The translations under genes and the position numbers were made by a program. From Nostoc sp. UHCC 0870 (GTDB lineage Bacteria > Cyanobacteriota > Cyanobacteriia > Cyanobacteriales > Nostocaceae), in assembly GCF_022063185.1 (NCBI RefSeq), contig NZ_CP091913.1, positions 1,171,001 to 1,235,000 of the forward strand: a stretch of DNA of 64,000 nucleotides. Reading direction: 5' to 3'. Positions 1-9,048 of this stretch are shown here, one piece after another. How positions within the stretch are numbered: the first letter of the stretch is position 1; each line of letters begins with the position of its first letter. Below the pieces are notes generated by a model, which ran no database searches, was not told where the DNA came from, and saw only the letters and a list, made by a program, of their open reading frames with translations.

Positions 1-191
1 ATTTCATGGTAAGCCTCTTGGGGTGACATTTTACCATTAGTCTGCAAATTACTGATATAACTCACCCGTTGAGCAAACTCTTGAAGATTGGCGTTAAACA
101 CTAAATACTCTGGCTTGAATTGACCATAATAACAACTACGGGGATATAGAAAGTCAGAGAGGTTAGAGAGAAAATCTGATTGTTCTGACAT
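1..191 (-). CDS. Small conserved cyanobacterial protein (DUF7219-like), C-terminus cut by window edge
   Basis: The reading frame begins at an ATG on the minus strand (complement of 189-191) and runs off the left edge without a stop. The visible start reads MSEQSDFLSNLSDFLYPRS, followed by a segment with FNANLQEFAQRVSYI and a conserved SPQEAY. This resembles a small conserved cyanobacterial family, which I recall as DUF7219, of unknown function. About 63 residues are visible. No membrane segment or catalytic motif is seen. The gene is co-directional with the chemotaxis operon to its right, but a 260-base spacer holding a palindromic repeat separates them, so it is probably a separate unit. Confidence 0.6.
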   Translation of the reverse strand, partial: MSEQSDFLSNLSDFLYPRSCYYGQFKPEYLVFNANLQEFAQRVSYISNLQTNGKMSPQEAYHE

Positions 192-312
192 TTTTACTCA
201 TACCTTTTATTAGTTTCAAGCCAGACTCAAGAATGACCAACTGTGTTGGGGATAATTTTATATCAAATTAATAAAAAAAAATGTATTTTGGGTGACGTTT
301 TTCTGAAATATA

Positions 313-391
313 TATAGCATTTCCTAATCACATGAGGTATATTATAGCCTCCTCCCTGCTTGCGGGGAGGGGGTTGGGGGTGGGGTTCTTG
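313..391. repeat. Dispersed G/C-rich palindromic repeat
   Basis: A stretch with TTCCTAATCACAT followed by a palindrome around CTTGCGGGGAGG and a GGGGTTGGGGGTGGGG tail. Close relatives occur at 8655-8695 (inside a gene), 8992-9035, 14143-14213, 35605-35663 and 41248-41291. It does not code and is probably a cyanobacterial intergenic repeat. Apart from this, the spacer 192-453 shows nothing recognisable. Confidence 0.7.
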
Positions 392-453
392 TACCTCACT
401 AAAGCGATAACCGCCATAGCACTCCTATTTGATTTATGATTGCTATTTTAATT

Positions 454-3387
454 TCAACTAGAAGTTAATTGTTCTGCAACCTGAGCAATAATTTCCTCTA
501 ACGTGCGGAGTAATTCTTGCTCGTTGTAAGGTTTAGAAAAATAAGCTCTCGCCCCCAATTGCATAGCTAATTGTCGGTGCTTATCACTACTACGAGATGT
601 CAACATCATTACGGGGATATGTTTAGTTGTGGTGCTAGAGTTAATTTTATCTAAGAAACCATAACCATCAAGACGGGGCATTTCAATATCACAAATCACA
701 CCTTGGACTTGTAAACCATCAGTTAACTTTTCCCAAGCATCTTGACCGTCTTTGGCTTGCTCTACTTGATACCCTCCTTTTTCTAGGGTGAGTGCTAAGA
801 AACGGCGGACATTAATGGAGTCATCAATGATTAAAATTGTACCTTTCGACTGAATAGCGGGTGCTGGTGTTTTACCACTATTAAAAAACAGAAATGGTGT
901 TTTTAACCTAGCTGATGGTAATTGATGGTTTTTGGGGGTACGCTGATCATTGGCAATCCAATACAGCAACTCATTGGTATTAACTAAAGATACTACCCGC
1001 CCATCACCCAAAATTGTGCAGTTACTAAAACCTGTGGGTAGGGGTATATTGCCCTCAACTTGGCGAATCGCAACTTCTTGCTCACCCCAGCACCTATCTA
1101 CTTCGATGGCGACTGGTTGATTTCCTGGGATGATTAACACACTAGTAGCATTAATGGCGGGGGGTGTTTCTAGTTCTGGGCTATCGTAGCGTGGGCAGTT
1201 AAACTCTAGATAGTTACCTAGGCGAATTAATGGCAGTGTAGACCCTTGCCAGTTGATGACTTCACTACCGGAGGTGGAGATAATTTGCTCGGTTTGCAGT
1301 AAAAACAGTTCGGCTACGACATCGGTAGGAAATGCCAAGAGCATTTTATTGCTTTCTACTAACAGCACTCGCGCCATAGATAGGGTAAATGGCACAGATA
1401 AGGTAAAAGTTGTACCAACGCCTGCTTCTGTATCAACTTTGATATCGCCACGCACTAATTTAAGGTTGTTACGAACTACGTCCATCCCCACACCGCGACC
1501 AGATAAGGCTGTAACTTGGTCGGAGGTGCTGAACCCTGGTTCAAAGATGAGTGATAATAGTTCTTCGTCGGTAGCGTGAACAAGTAAAGCTTCATCTATT
1601 CCCATCCCCATAGCGCGGGTGCGAATTTTCTCTACAGGAATACCTCGACCATCATCACGCATGGTAATGATGGTGCGATTACTTTGGTGAGTGGCGGTAA
1701 TTTCAATTAATCCTTGTTCTGGTTTACCCACGGCGCGGCGGGTGGTTGGTTCTTCGATACCATGATCGAAGGCGTTTCTTAAAAGGTGCATTAAAGGATC
1801 ATTTAATGCTTCTAAAATGCTGCGTTCGATTAAGGTATCGCCGCCTCTGACGTGTAGCTGGACATTTTTACCGTATTCAACATTTAAGTCGCGGATGGCT
1901 CTGGGGAAACGTTCCACTAAATCCGAGATGGGACGCATTCGGATGTGGTTGAGTTTGGTTTGTAATTGTTTTGATGTTTTATTGAGTTTGCGGGTAATTT
2001 GGTCTGTGTCGTCAACGCTGAGTTGAATATCTGTGGCAACTTCTTGCACTTGGACAATGGTTTCCATGACGACTTGCGATCGCAAGTTTAATTCAGTATG
2101 GGGATTTTCTTCATTCTGGGCTAAGGACTGACTAACAGAGATAAAATTCCTGGCAGATGTTTGATTATATGCTGTCCGCAACTCCTGATTTTCTCGCTCT
2201 AGAGTCCGCACGCGCTGATTTAAATTACGCACTAGTTTACGTAGTTTTTCTAGTTGGGAATTTAGTCCGTTACGCTGGACAATTAATTCTCCAAATAAAT
2301 CATTGATTTTTTCTAATTGCTTGCTAGGAACTCGGACTGAATTTTCTTGTTGATGTTCGCGGTCTTTGTCGCTTGGGGATTGGGGACTGGGGACTGGCGA
2401 CTGGCGACTGGGGACTGTTTCTGCTTTTTCAGCAAATATTGTGTTTATTTCGGCAAAATCAACTGTTGTTAGTTCATGATTAATATTTTCATTGTTGTAA
2501 GCTAACCCAGCATTAATAAATTCTGTGGCTGGGGTGTCATATTCTGGAACTTCATCAATATTTGTATAAATTGGGGGTGGGATTTCGGCTGGCTGAGGTG
2601 CTGATGCTAACTCATCTAAATCTAGGGTTGTAGGTAAATTATCTCGTTGATGAGTTAAGACCAAAGCTTGCGATCGCCGCCATGCTTTTAAGGCTAATTG
2701 GGCAATTGACCAGATGCGATGACCTGATGCGTTTTCTATATGATATTTAATAGATTCACAAAGCTGGGTAAAAGCGGTGAGTTGCAACATTTCCCCCAAC
2801 CCGCCTAATTCTACCGCCATAGTTGCGACTTCTGACTGCAAGCCTGGCTGGGATTGTTCGGCTAAAAGTGATTGCAGACGCTGTAAATATTCATCTACTT
2901 CAGTTTCAAACAGCAGGGGAATAATATCTTGCCCCTCATCTGTAGATAAGATGGTAGCGGCATCTTCTGGGGTAGGGTCGCCCAGGCGATCGTGTAATTC
3001 ATCAAAAACAGGATAACAAAAAGTTGTTAACCACTGTTCTTCTATAGTATTTCCTTCTGCTAGTAATGCCACAATTTGCCGCAACCAATCTACAGCAGTA
3101 AGTAGAGAACTTTGTAATTGGGTGTCAATTGCTAAGGAATTTTTACTAGTTTTTAAAACTTTAAAAGAATCTTCTAAACGATGGGCTAAATCACTCAAAG
3201 CCCGAAAACCCATCATCGCTGCGCCCCCTTTAATCGAGTGAGCAGCCCTTAAAGCTCCATTGATTTTATCTAAATCAATCCGGTGATAAATATCAATTTC
3301 TAATAACACCACTTCGAGGGTATTAATGTAATCTGTTGCTTCTTCCAGAAATTGCATCTGGATTTCTAATTCTTTATCTTTTGACAT
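454..3387 (-). CDS. hmpE: CheA-type hybrid histidine kinase (HmpE-like)
   Basis: The product is a chemotaxis-type histidine kinase of about 977 residues. Domains in order: an N-terminal Hpt domain with the phospho-acceptor His near residue 50 (AAHSIKGGAA); a linker; a helical dimerisation region near 370-480; an HATPase domain with the N box HLLRNAFDHGIE and later GRGVGMDVV; a CheW-like docking domain; and a C-terminal receiver with ILIIDDS and CDIEMPRLDGYGF. An upstream start at 3426 would add 13 residues; the internal start MSKDKEL at 3387 matches a typical Hpt N-terminus better. It is the last gene of a five-gene minus-strand operon whose order (PatA-like, CheY, CheW, MCP, CheA) matches the hmp locus that controls hormogonium motility in Nostoc punctiforme. 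Heptamer repeats at about 2370-2415 lie in frame in the linker, where they encode Pro/Ser-rich residues. Confidence 0.85.
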   Translation of the reverse strand: MSKDKELEIQMQFLEEATDYINTLEVVLLEIDIYHRIDLDKINGALRAAHSIKGGAAMMGFRALSDLAHRLEDSFKVLKTSKNSLAIDTQLQSSLLTAVDWLRQIVALLAEGNTIEEQWLTTFCYPVFDELHDRLGDPTPEDAATILSTDEGQDIIPLLFETEVDEYLQRLQSLLAEQSQPGLQSEVATMAVELGGLGEMLQLTAFTQLCESIKYHIENASGHRIWSIAQLALKAWRRSQALVLTHQRDNLPTTLDLDELASAPQPAEIPPPIYTNIDEVPEYDTPATEFINAGLAYNNENINHELTTVDFAEINTIFAEKAETVPSRQSPVPSPQSPSDKDREHQQENSVRVPSKQLEKINDLFGELIVQRNGLNSQLEKLRKLVRNLNQRVRTLERENQELRTAYNQTSARNFISVSQSLAQNEENPHTELNLRSQVVMETIVQVQEVATDIQLSVDDTDQITRKLNKTSKQLQTKLNHIRMRPISDLVERFPRAIRDLNVEYGKNVQLHVRGGDTLIERSILEALNDPLMHLLRNAFDHGIEEPTTRRAVGKPEQGLIEITATHQSNRTIITMRDDGRGIPVEKIRTRAMGMGIDEALLVHATDEELLSLIFEPGFSTSDQVTALSGRGVGMDVVRNNLKLVRGDIKVDTEAGVGTTFTLSVPFTLSMARVLLVESNKMLLAFPTDVVAELFLLQTEQIISTSGSEVINWQGSTLPLIRLGNYLEFNCPRYDSPELETPPAINATSVLIIPGNQPVAIEVDRCWGEQEVAIRQVEGNIPLPTGFSNCTILGDGRVVSLVNTNELLYWIANDQRTPKNHQLPSARLKTPFLFFNSGKTPAPAIQSKGTILIIDDSINVRRFLALTLEKGGYQVEQAKDGQDAWEKLTDGLQVQGVICDIEMPRLDGYGFLDKINSSTTTKHIPVMMLTSRSSDKHRQLAMQLGARAYFSKPYNEQELLRTLEEIIAQVAEQLTSS

Positions 3388-3429
3388 AATTATATTAATT
3401 CGTAATTCGTAATTAAGATTGGGCATTAG

Positions 3430-3474
3430 ATTTTTTCCCCTGCCCCCTGCTCCCTGCTCCCTACCCCCTCTACC
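3430..3474. repeat. Short tandem heptamer repeats between MCP and CheA genes
   Basis: Imperfect tandem copies of CCCCTGC/TCCCTGC-type heptamers fill the spacer between the MCP and CheA reading frames. They belong to the short tandemly repeated repetitive (STRR) class common in heterocystous cyanobacteria. A related block (CACCTGT/CCCCTGT) lies at 6689-6720 between the CheY and PatA-like genes. Confidence 0.7.
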
Positions 3475-3476
3475 GT

Positions 3477-5720
3477 CTAACTCACTTTAAAAGTCCCAAC
3501 GGTTTCTTGTAACTGGTGGGAAATTTCTACGGTTTGTTGCAGAGATTGGGCAACTAAATGAGAAGAATCGCTGGTGCGTTGTGACACAGCCGCAACATCT
3601 TGCATTAGTTGGCTGACTCTTTGTGATGTTTGTACCTGGGATGCAGTAGCTGTAGAAATTGACTTAATTAAAAAGTCAATTTGCTGCGATACATCTAAAA
3701 TTTGGCTCAGGCTTTGCTTGGCTTCTTCGACAATTTGCGTACCTTCTCCTACTTGAGTAGTGCCAATTTCCATTGCTTTGACTACTTCGCTGGTTTCCCG
3801 TTGGATGTTCTCTACAATATATTCAATTTCTTGGGTGGCTGAGGCACTTCTGGCGGCTAATTCGCCGATTTCTTCAGCGACGACAGCAAAACCTTGGCCT
3901 TCTTCCCCAGCACGGGCGGCTTCAATACCGGCATTAATTGCTAGTAAGTTGGTTTGGGTGGCGATTTGGTTAATGATGGAGACTACACGAGAAATTTGTT
4001 GCGAAGATTCCCCTAAGCGTCTAACTTTCCGGGATGTTTCACCGACGGTTTCCCGCAAAGATAGGATGTTCTGTACTGTTAAATCCATTGCTTGTCCGCT
4101 TTTGGTGGCGGTGTTGGCTGCGTGGTTAGCCACAATTGCAGCCTGTTCTGCGCTGGCGGCTACAGCCTGCATGGAATAAGTCATGTTGTCAACAGCATCA
4201 AGAGTACGGTTGATTTGTTCTGCTTGAGTCAGGGCTGCTTCTGCTAGTTGGTGAATTGCGCCTTCATTAGAACCAATGGCTGTATTTAATTGACTAGCAG
4301 CTTGTTTAACTTGGGTGACAATATCCCGGAGGTTTTCGACAATAGAGTTGAAAAAGTCGGCAACAGTGCCTATTTCGCCTGCTGTCACGTCGGCGCGGAC
4401 TGTCAAGTCACCTCTAGCTGCACCTTCTACATTACTCAGCAGTTCTAAGAGTTGTATTTGTAGTGCTTCTTGCCCTTCGCTACTAAAGTTGTGGGCTATA
4501 ACTGTCTTTTGCTTGGATAAAATCTGCAAATGTTCTCCTACTTGGTTAACATTGGCTGCTAAAAGTCCTAATTCGTCGGCGGTGGTCACTTCTACACGGG
4601 TGTTGAATTCCCCATGACTCAGCTTTGTTAAGGCGGCATTCGCTTTGTAGAGTTGCTGTGTGGTACGCTTGGCTAACCAAACTGCGATCGCACCTACAAG
4701 ACCAGCTGTGATCACTGTGCCAATGGCTATTGTCCACAATAATTGTCTTTGGGGCTGCCACAAAATGTCTGCATTTGTGGTTAATAAAACTTGCCAGTTG
4801 AGGTTAGGTAAACCTTCTAGTCGTGGTGATGGTACGTAACTATAAAGTTTTCCATCTGTGATTAAACTATCGGTTTTTTGATAAGCTAGAAGTGGCGATA
4901 AATCAGGATAAGCTGTTTTTATTTGTTTACCTAATAATTCCTTATCTGGACTGAGAAATACTTTGCCTGACGGGTCAAGTAAACTGTATGTATGCCCATT
5001 AGCGACGTAATTTTTCATCGCTGCTTCTAAAGATTTTATCGGCATCCGCACGCGAACTACAGCAATTGTTTCATCGGTGACTGTATCTTTAACTGGTGCA
5101 GCTATGTAAATATTTGTTGTTTCCGGTTGACTAATAACCGGAGTATTTCTTTGTAGAGTTGTTTGAAAATAATTCTGATATCTTTCCGTATCTAAGGGTT
5201 CACCTGTAGATTGGAGAATTACCTTACCTTCAATATCAAATACAGCTATGCTGTCATAGTTTTGATTAATCTGGAGAATTTGATTAAGCAGTGCTTGCTT
5301 TTCTGTATCAGTGGTGATGTTCCTCACCCTAGAATTAGTCAGAAATGGTAATTTAGCGAGAGTTTGAATATCGTGATAACGTTCTAAAATATATCGGTTA
5401 ACTGTATTAGCTAAACCCGTGGCTTGGGTTTGTTGCGCGTTGGTGACTTGCTGGGTAATGGATTTATTAAAGAGATTATAGGCGATCGCGCCGATAGTAA
5501 ATACAGGTAGAGTCCCAAGTGCGATCGCTAAAATTACCCCTTTTGTTCTCAAACTCAATCGTTGCACATAATTAACTAAATTCTCTAAAGAATTACGACT
5601 TGTTTGAGGATTAATCACATTTGGCAGTTTAACTATACTAGTTGTATTTTTTTGATTGACAATAAATGGTTGATTATTTTGAGAATCTCCACTATTAGCC
5701 ATGTCAGTTTTATGAAACAT
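3477..5720 (-). CDS. hmpD: Methyl-accepting chemotaxis protein (HmpD-like)
   Basis: A membrane chemoreceptor of 747 residues. A cytoplasmic N-terminus is followed by a membrane segment near 60-85 ([20 protein letters not shown]), an extracytoplasmic Cache/dCache-like sensor region, a second membrane segment near 330-350 ([19 protein letters not shown]), HAMP-type linkers and a long signalling coiled coil. The conserved MCP hairpin tip is visible as [18 protein letters not shown]. Signals pass through the CheW adaptor to the CheA kinase encoded by its neighbours. In Nostoc the matching protein (HmpD) controls type IV pilus-driven hormogonium gliding; that role is inferred here from gene order. 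Confidence 0.88.
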   Translation of the reverse strand: MFHKTDMANSGDSQNNQPFIVNQKNTTSIVKLPNVINPQTSRNSLENLVNYVQRLSLRTKGVILAIALGTLPVFTIGAIAYNLFNKSITQQVTNAQQTQATGLANTVNRYILERYHDIQTLAKLPFLTNSRVRNITTDTEKQALLNQILQINQNYDSIAVFDIEGKVILQSTGEPLDTERYQNYFQTTLQRNTPVISQPETTNIYIAAPVKDTVTDETIAVVRVRMPIKSLEAAMKNYVANGHTYSLLDPSGKVFLSPDKELLGKQIKTAYPDLSPLLAYQKTDSLITDGKLYSYVPSPRLEGLPNLNWQVLLTTNADILWQPQRQLLWTIAIGTVITAGLVGAIAVWLAKRTTQQLYKANAALTKLSHGEFNTRVEVTTADELGLLAANVNQVGEHLQILSKQKTVIAHNFSSEGQEALQIQLLELLSNVEGAARGDLTVRADVTAGEIGTVADFFNSIVENLRDIVTQVKQAASQLNTAIGSNEGAIHQLAEAALTQAEQINRTLDAVDNMTYSMQAVAASAEQAAIVANHAANTATKSGQAMDLTVQNILSLRETVGETSRKVRRLGESSQQISRVVSIINQIATQTNLLAINAGIEAARAGEEGQGFAVVAEEIGELAARSASATQEIEYIVENIQRETSEVVKAMEIGTTQVGEGTQIVEEAKQSLSQILDVSQQIDFLIKSISTATASQVQTSQRVSQLMQDVAAVSQRTSDSSHLVAQSLQQTVEISHQLQETVGTFKVS

Positions 5721-5784
5721 AAATTAATTTTCCTAACTATTTAAAGAGAACACAAACCAATTTTTGATTTATAGCAACTAACCG

Positions 5785-6282
5785 CTATTTATACAAAACT
5801 GCTGAATTAACAATCGCCTGGGCATCTAATACTAAAAACACTTCTTCTTGTTGTGCCACGCAACCCTGTAAATAAGGAACTAAACTAGATGCTACCTGAC
5901 CTATAGGAGAATGAATTTCATCTGGCATAAATTTAGTTATGCCTTTAATTTCTTGCACCACTAATCCTAAAATTAGTGATTCCACCTTAATCACAACAAC
6001 GTTATATTGCCGCAGCCTATTATCTAAGGATTCTAAATTGAGTAATCTTGGCAAATCAACAGTCCAAATAATGCGGCTGCGCCAATTCATTAAGCCTAAA
6101 ATACAGGCAGGCATATTTGGCATAGGAGTTATAGTATCAACAGGTAAAATTACTGCTTCTTGTGTATGAGTCATTGCTAAAATAGCAGATGTCTGTTGAT
6201 TTAGTTGAAACTTCAGATAAGTATCTCCTAATTTATTTTGATGCTGATTTGTCGCCAAGATAGCTTGAGAATTATTTTTCAT
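5785..6282 (-). CDS. hmpC: CheW-like adaptor (HmpC-like)
   Basis: A 165-residue single-domain CheW protein. It shows the family pattern: a short N-terminus, an aliphatic beta-strand core with LPVDTITPMPNMP, then ILGLMNWRSRIIWTVDLPRLL and later VVQEIKGITKFM. It would dock the CheA kinase to the MCP tip. It begins 4 bases after the stop of the upstream CheY gene, so translational coupling is likely, and the MCP gene follows after about 64 bases. Confidence 0.88.
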   Translation of the reverse strand: MKNNSQAILATNQHQNKLGDTYLKFQLNQQTSAILAMTHTQEAVILPVDTITPMPNMPACILGLMNWRSRIIWTVDLPRLLNLESLDNRLRQYNVVVIKVESLILGLVVQEIKGITKFMPDEIHSPIGQVASSLVPYLQGCVAQQEEVFLVLDAQAIVNSAVLYK

Positions 6283-6286
6283 CGAT

Positions 6287-6664
6287 TTAAATCACCACTG
6301 ATTTAATAGCACGCAACAAAAGTTCACGGGTGTATGGCTTAGTTATATACTCACTAGCACCTTGTTTCATTGCCCATAAACGATCAATTGCTTGATTTTT
6401 AGAACTGCAAATAACTATCGGTACTTTTGCCGTAATGGGGTTTCTTTTTAGAGAACGACATAATTCAAACCCACTCATTCCCGGCATAACTACATCAGTC
6501 ACAATCACATCTGGCTTTTGTTCTAAAGCTTTTTCTATGCCTTCTTTTGCCCCAGAAGCCTTAATTACGTTGTAACCACTTTCTTGAAGATAGTGGCTCA
6601 TCAATTCTAATTCACTGGGCGAATCTTCTACAATTAAAATTGTTACTACTAAAGTCAAACTCAC
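6287..6664 (-). CDS. hmpB: CheY-like single-domain response regulator (HmpB-like)
   Basis: A stand-alone receiver of 125 residues. The acidic pocket is visible as IVEDS near residue 12-15. The phospho-acceptor is Asp57 in IVTDVVMPGMSG, and the conserved Lys lies in YITKPYT near 105-110. No output domain is present. It sits between the PatA-like regulator and the CheW gene in the same operon. By analogy with hmp/pil systems it probably regulates pilus motors rather than a flagellum. Confidence 0.88.
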   Translation of the reverse strand: MSLTLVVTILIVEDSPSELELMSHYLQESGYNVIKASGAKEGIEKALEQKPDVIVTDVVMPGMSGFELCRSLKRNPITAKVPIVICSSKNQAIDRLWAMKQGASEYITKPYTRELLLRAIKSVVI

Positions 6665-6724
6665 TGTTAAATCTCCTTAAATAATCACCTGTCACCTGTC
6701 ACCTGTCCCCTGTCCCCTTCTTCC

Positions 6725-7774
6725 CTACCCAAGATGTTTAAACACAATTTTCAACAATTCTGATTGATTAAACGGTTTTGTTAAATAACCTGAAGACCTG
6801 ACCATTTTAGCTTTTGCTCTGTCAATAAATCCTGTTCTGCCAGTCACCATAATGATTGGTGTATTTTTAAAAGCTGAATGTCTTCGCAATAAAGAACATA
6901 ACTCATAACCATCTAAATTTGGCATTTCTACATCTAATAAAATTAAATCCGGCTTACATCGGAGAATTTGCATCAAAGCCTTGACCGGATCATTGATAGT
7001 CACCACGGCAAATACATTTTCATCTAAAAAACTTTTAATAGAATTTAATACTGTTTGACTATCATCTATACAGGCAATAGTATATAAACTTCTTCGCACT
7101 AACCGAGGGCTATCAACTGGATCTAAATTATTTGATTTAGGTACTGTTTGACTATTTGGTTGCTGCGGCTGAGTTTGTGGTGGTTTATTTGTAGGTACAA
7201 CCGGAGAACTTCCCGCACTATTAGATGTAGATGGAATGCGTTGTCGATTTCTTAACTGCCTTTGACAGTGTTCAACTAATACACGTAAGTCTAAATAACA
7301 AAATTTTGGTAGTTCTTCCCACGCAGTTTCAGGATAAAATTCATAGCTTCCTTCTTTTAAAACTAGAAATGATTCCAGCACTTCTTTAGCTAATTCTTCT
7401 ATGAGAATTGCTGCTTGTTTGGAAGTAATATAGTCTTGATTGACTAACCAGCAAATCGCTTGGTAATCAGCATAAGCTAAAGACTGACTTTCATCTTGGG
7501 GTTCAAACATCAAGCGCATTTGCACACGAGTCCCACTGTTGAGATGAGGAATTTTTTGACTCAAGTGCCGCAGGTGACTATCAAGACGATCAAATAGCTT
7601 ATCTGAATATGAGGCATAGGTAAGTTTACCTTGCTCTAGATTAATTGTCCAAAAAGCTATGTCTGTAAATATGCGTAAACATCCAGTAGCATGGCGACTA
7701 GTTAGCTGTGCTAATAAAGATATGGGATGTAGTTTCTGGATTAACCTGTAGCTACTTATAGGAGTTGTGTTCAT
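6725..7774 (-). CDS. hmpA: PatA-like response regulator, DUF4388 plus receiver (HmpA-like)
   Basis: A 349-residue protein with an N-terminal PatA-like/DUF4388-type region (residues about 1-190, with TGCLRIFTDIAFWTINLEQG), a Pro/Gln/Ser-rich linker near 190-225, and a C-terminal receiver. In the receiver IACIDDSQ and LILLDVEMPNLDGYEL give the acidic pocket and phospho-acceptor Asp, and TKPFN the conserved Lys. It is the first gene of the chemotaxis operon, and the spacer upstream is the likely promoter region. PatA itself is a heterocyst-pattern regulator of this architecture. The position here favours the HmpA paralogue. Confidence 0.83.
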   Translation of the reverse strand: MNTTPISSYRLIQKLHPISLLAQLTSRHATGCLRIFTDIAFWTINLEQGKLTYASYSDKLFDRLDSHLRHLSQKIPHLNSGTRVQMRLMFEPQDESQSLAYADYQAICWLVNQDYITSKQAAILIEELAKEVLESFLVLKEGSYEFYPETAWEELPKFCYLDLRVLVEHCQRQLRNRQRIPSTSNSAGSSPVVPTNKPPQTQPQQPNSQTVPKSNNLDPVDSPRLVRRSLYTIACIDDSQTVLNSIKSFLDENVFAVVTINDPVKALMQILRCKPDLILLDVEMPNLDGYELCSLLRRHSAFKNTPIIMVTGRTGFIDRAKAKMVRSSGYLTKPFNQSELLKIVFKHLG

Positions 7775-8292
7775 GTTTTCTTTACTTCAGCTAAATTTGT
7801 TTAGCAGTTTTACCACAATTCCTATCAAGGATCAGTTAATAGTTTTTTGTAATCTTACATACAAATTTTTGAACCCAAGACTTGTGGTTAAACCCCATGA
7901 AAATCATGCGTAAGCTATTGTTGCTGTAGTTACTTGTACTTAAATTAATAGGCACTGAGTAGGATTAAGTCAACAAAAGGTAAAGACTCTAAAGAATCAC
8001 ATACCTTATGAGTAACTTTTAATTCATAAACACTGAAATAATAATGCAAAATTAACAGAATTTAACTTAGCGTTGGTCAGTATTTACACTTAAAAAATTT
8101 CTAATTAACTTAATTCAGGCTGATTTTTAAAATTACTTCCGTAAAATTACGGCACTTTTCTAGAAAATCCCTGAAAATTACCTCAACTGCTGCTGCTGCA
8201 ATTGTGCATATAGTTCCCTATTTGCAAGCGGATATTATTGCATGATTAAAATTCAACGGGCTATTTGCTGTATTGGGTTTTGAAGGGTAATA
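7775..8292. promoter_or_regulatory. 518-base spacer upstream of the chemotaxis operon
   Basis: No convincing gene is seen in this AT-rich spacer, which must contain the promoter of the minus-strand chemotaxis operon. A sequence of NtcA-site form (GTA-N8-TAC) occurs at 7926-7939, about 150 bases upstream of the first start codon. I could not place a matching -10 box at the usual distance, so the site is only a candidate. Confidence 0.35.
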
Positions 8293-8910
8293 CTAACTCT
8301 GCAACATAGCTACAATCTTTGCCAACGCACCATCAATTGCATTCAAAATATCCTCATTTCTCAAACGTACCACCAGCAAACCCAAACTTTCCAAAAATTC
8401 CTGGCGGATAGCGTCTTCCTCTTGGGTATAGTCGTGAATCTCACCATCCACCTCCACAACTAAACCTGCTTCCCTACAATAAAAATCTACAATAAAGCGG
8501 TCAATTGCGTGTTGACGGCGAAACTTTAACCCTAAAAGTTGTTTGGATCTCAAATTTTGCCATAGTTTTTCTTCTGCAAGTGTAGGTTCACGCCGCATCT
8601 GTCGCCCCAGTGGCTTGAGTTTCTCCCAGAGGGGTGGCGAAGTTTGCCAAGATACCCCACCCCCTAGCCCCCTCCCCGCAAGCGAGGAGGGGGAAGAAGA
8701 GGTGGAGGAAGAGGAGGTGGAGGAAGACGAGGGGGGGGAAGACGAGGGGGGGGAAGACGAGGGGGGGGAAGACGAGGTGAGGGAAGAAGAGTTGAGGGAA
8801 GAAGAGTTGAGGGAAGAAGAGTTGAGGGAAGAAGAGTTGAGGGAAGAAGAGTTGAGGGAAGAAGAGGGGAAAGAATAAAAGGGGGGATTTGGGTGTTGAT
8901 CTTGGGACAT
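8293..8910 (-). CDS. DUF559 endonuclease-fold protein with repeat-expanded N-terminus
   Basis: The C-terminal 115 residues are a DUF559 domain (Vsr/PD-(D/E)XK-like fold): RREPTLAEEKLWQNLRSKQL, then FRRQHAIDRFIVDFYC, VVEVDGEIH and VVRLRNEDI, with candidate catalytic Asp/Glu residues in these strands. The first 85 residues are low-complexity (SSSLN and SSPP units). They are encoded by 15-bp tandem repeats at about 8700-8875 and by a palindromic intergenic repeat at 8655-8695, which is read as LAGRGLGGG. The original start may have lain near the domain, with the repeats extending the frame to the present ATG. DUF559 proteins are common in cyanobacteria; the substrate is unknown. Confidence 0.75.
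   Translation of the reverse strand: MSQDQHPNPPFYSFPSSSLNSSSLNSSSLNSSSLNSSSLNSSSLTSSSPPSSSPPSSSPPSSSSTSSSSTSSSPSSLAGRGLGGGVSWQTSPPLWEKLKPLGRQMRREPTLAEEKLWQNLRSKQLLGLKFRRQHAIDRFIVDFYCREAGLVVEVDGEIHDYTQEEDAIRQEFLESLGLLVVRLRNEDILNAIDGALAKIVAMLQS
8700..8875. repeat. 15-bp tandem repeats inside the DUF559 gene
   Basis: Two block types: three near-identical units of GACGAGGGGGGGGAA followed by about six units of GAAGAGTTGAGGGAA. The 15-base period keeps the reading frame open, giving SSSLN-type repeats on the minus strand. The plus-strand frame (Glu-rich) is a by-product. Confidence 0.85.
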
Positions 8911-8991
8911 TTAGTTACACTTTGCTGCTAGTCTTTCCTTATTTTTCCCAGAATGAAATTAAGTCAGTCAGCGCAACGCAACCAAATTCAT

Positions 8992-9035
8992 AGCCCCCTC
9001 CTCGCTTGCGGGGAGGGGGTTGGGGGTGGGGTTCT
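8992..9035. repeat. Palindromic G/C-rich intergenic repeat copy
   Basis: A copy of the same repeat family seen at 347-391: CCTCGCTTGCGGGGAGG core plus a GGTTGGGGGTGGGG tail. It sits just downstream of the minus-strand TPR gene, so it may also act as an mRNA 3' hairpin. Confidence 0.7.
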
Positions 9036-9048
9036 ACCACCGACATCA

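Noticed and set aside
8543..8878. Plus-strand Glu-rich open frame opposite the DUF559 gene
   Set aside because: It is produced by the 15-bp tandem repeats on the other strand; the composition is pure EEE-type low complexity with no recognisable domain.
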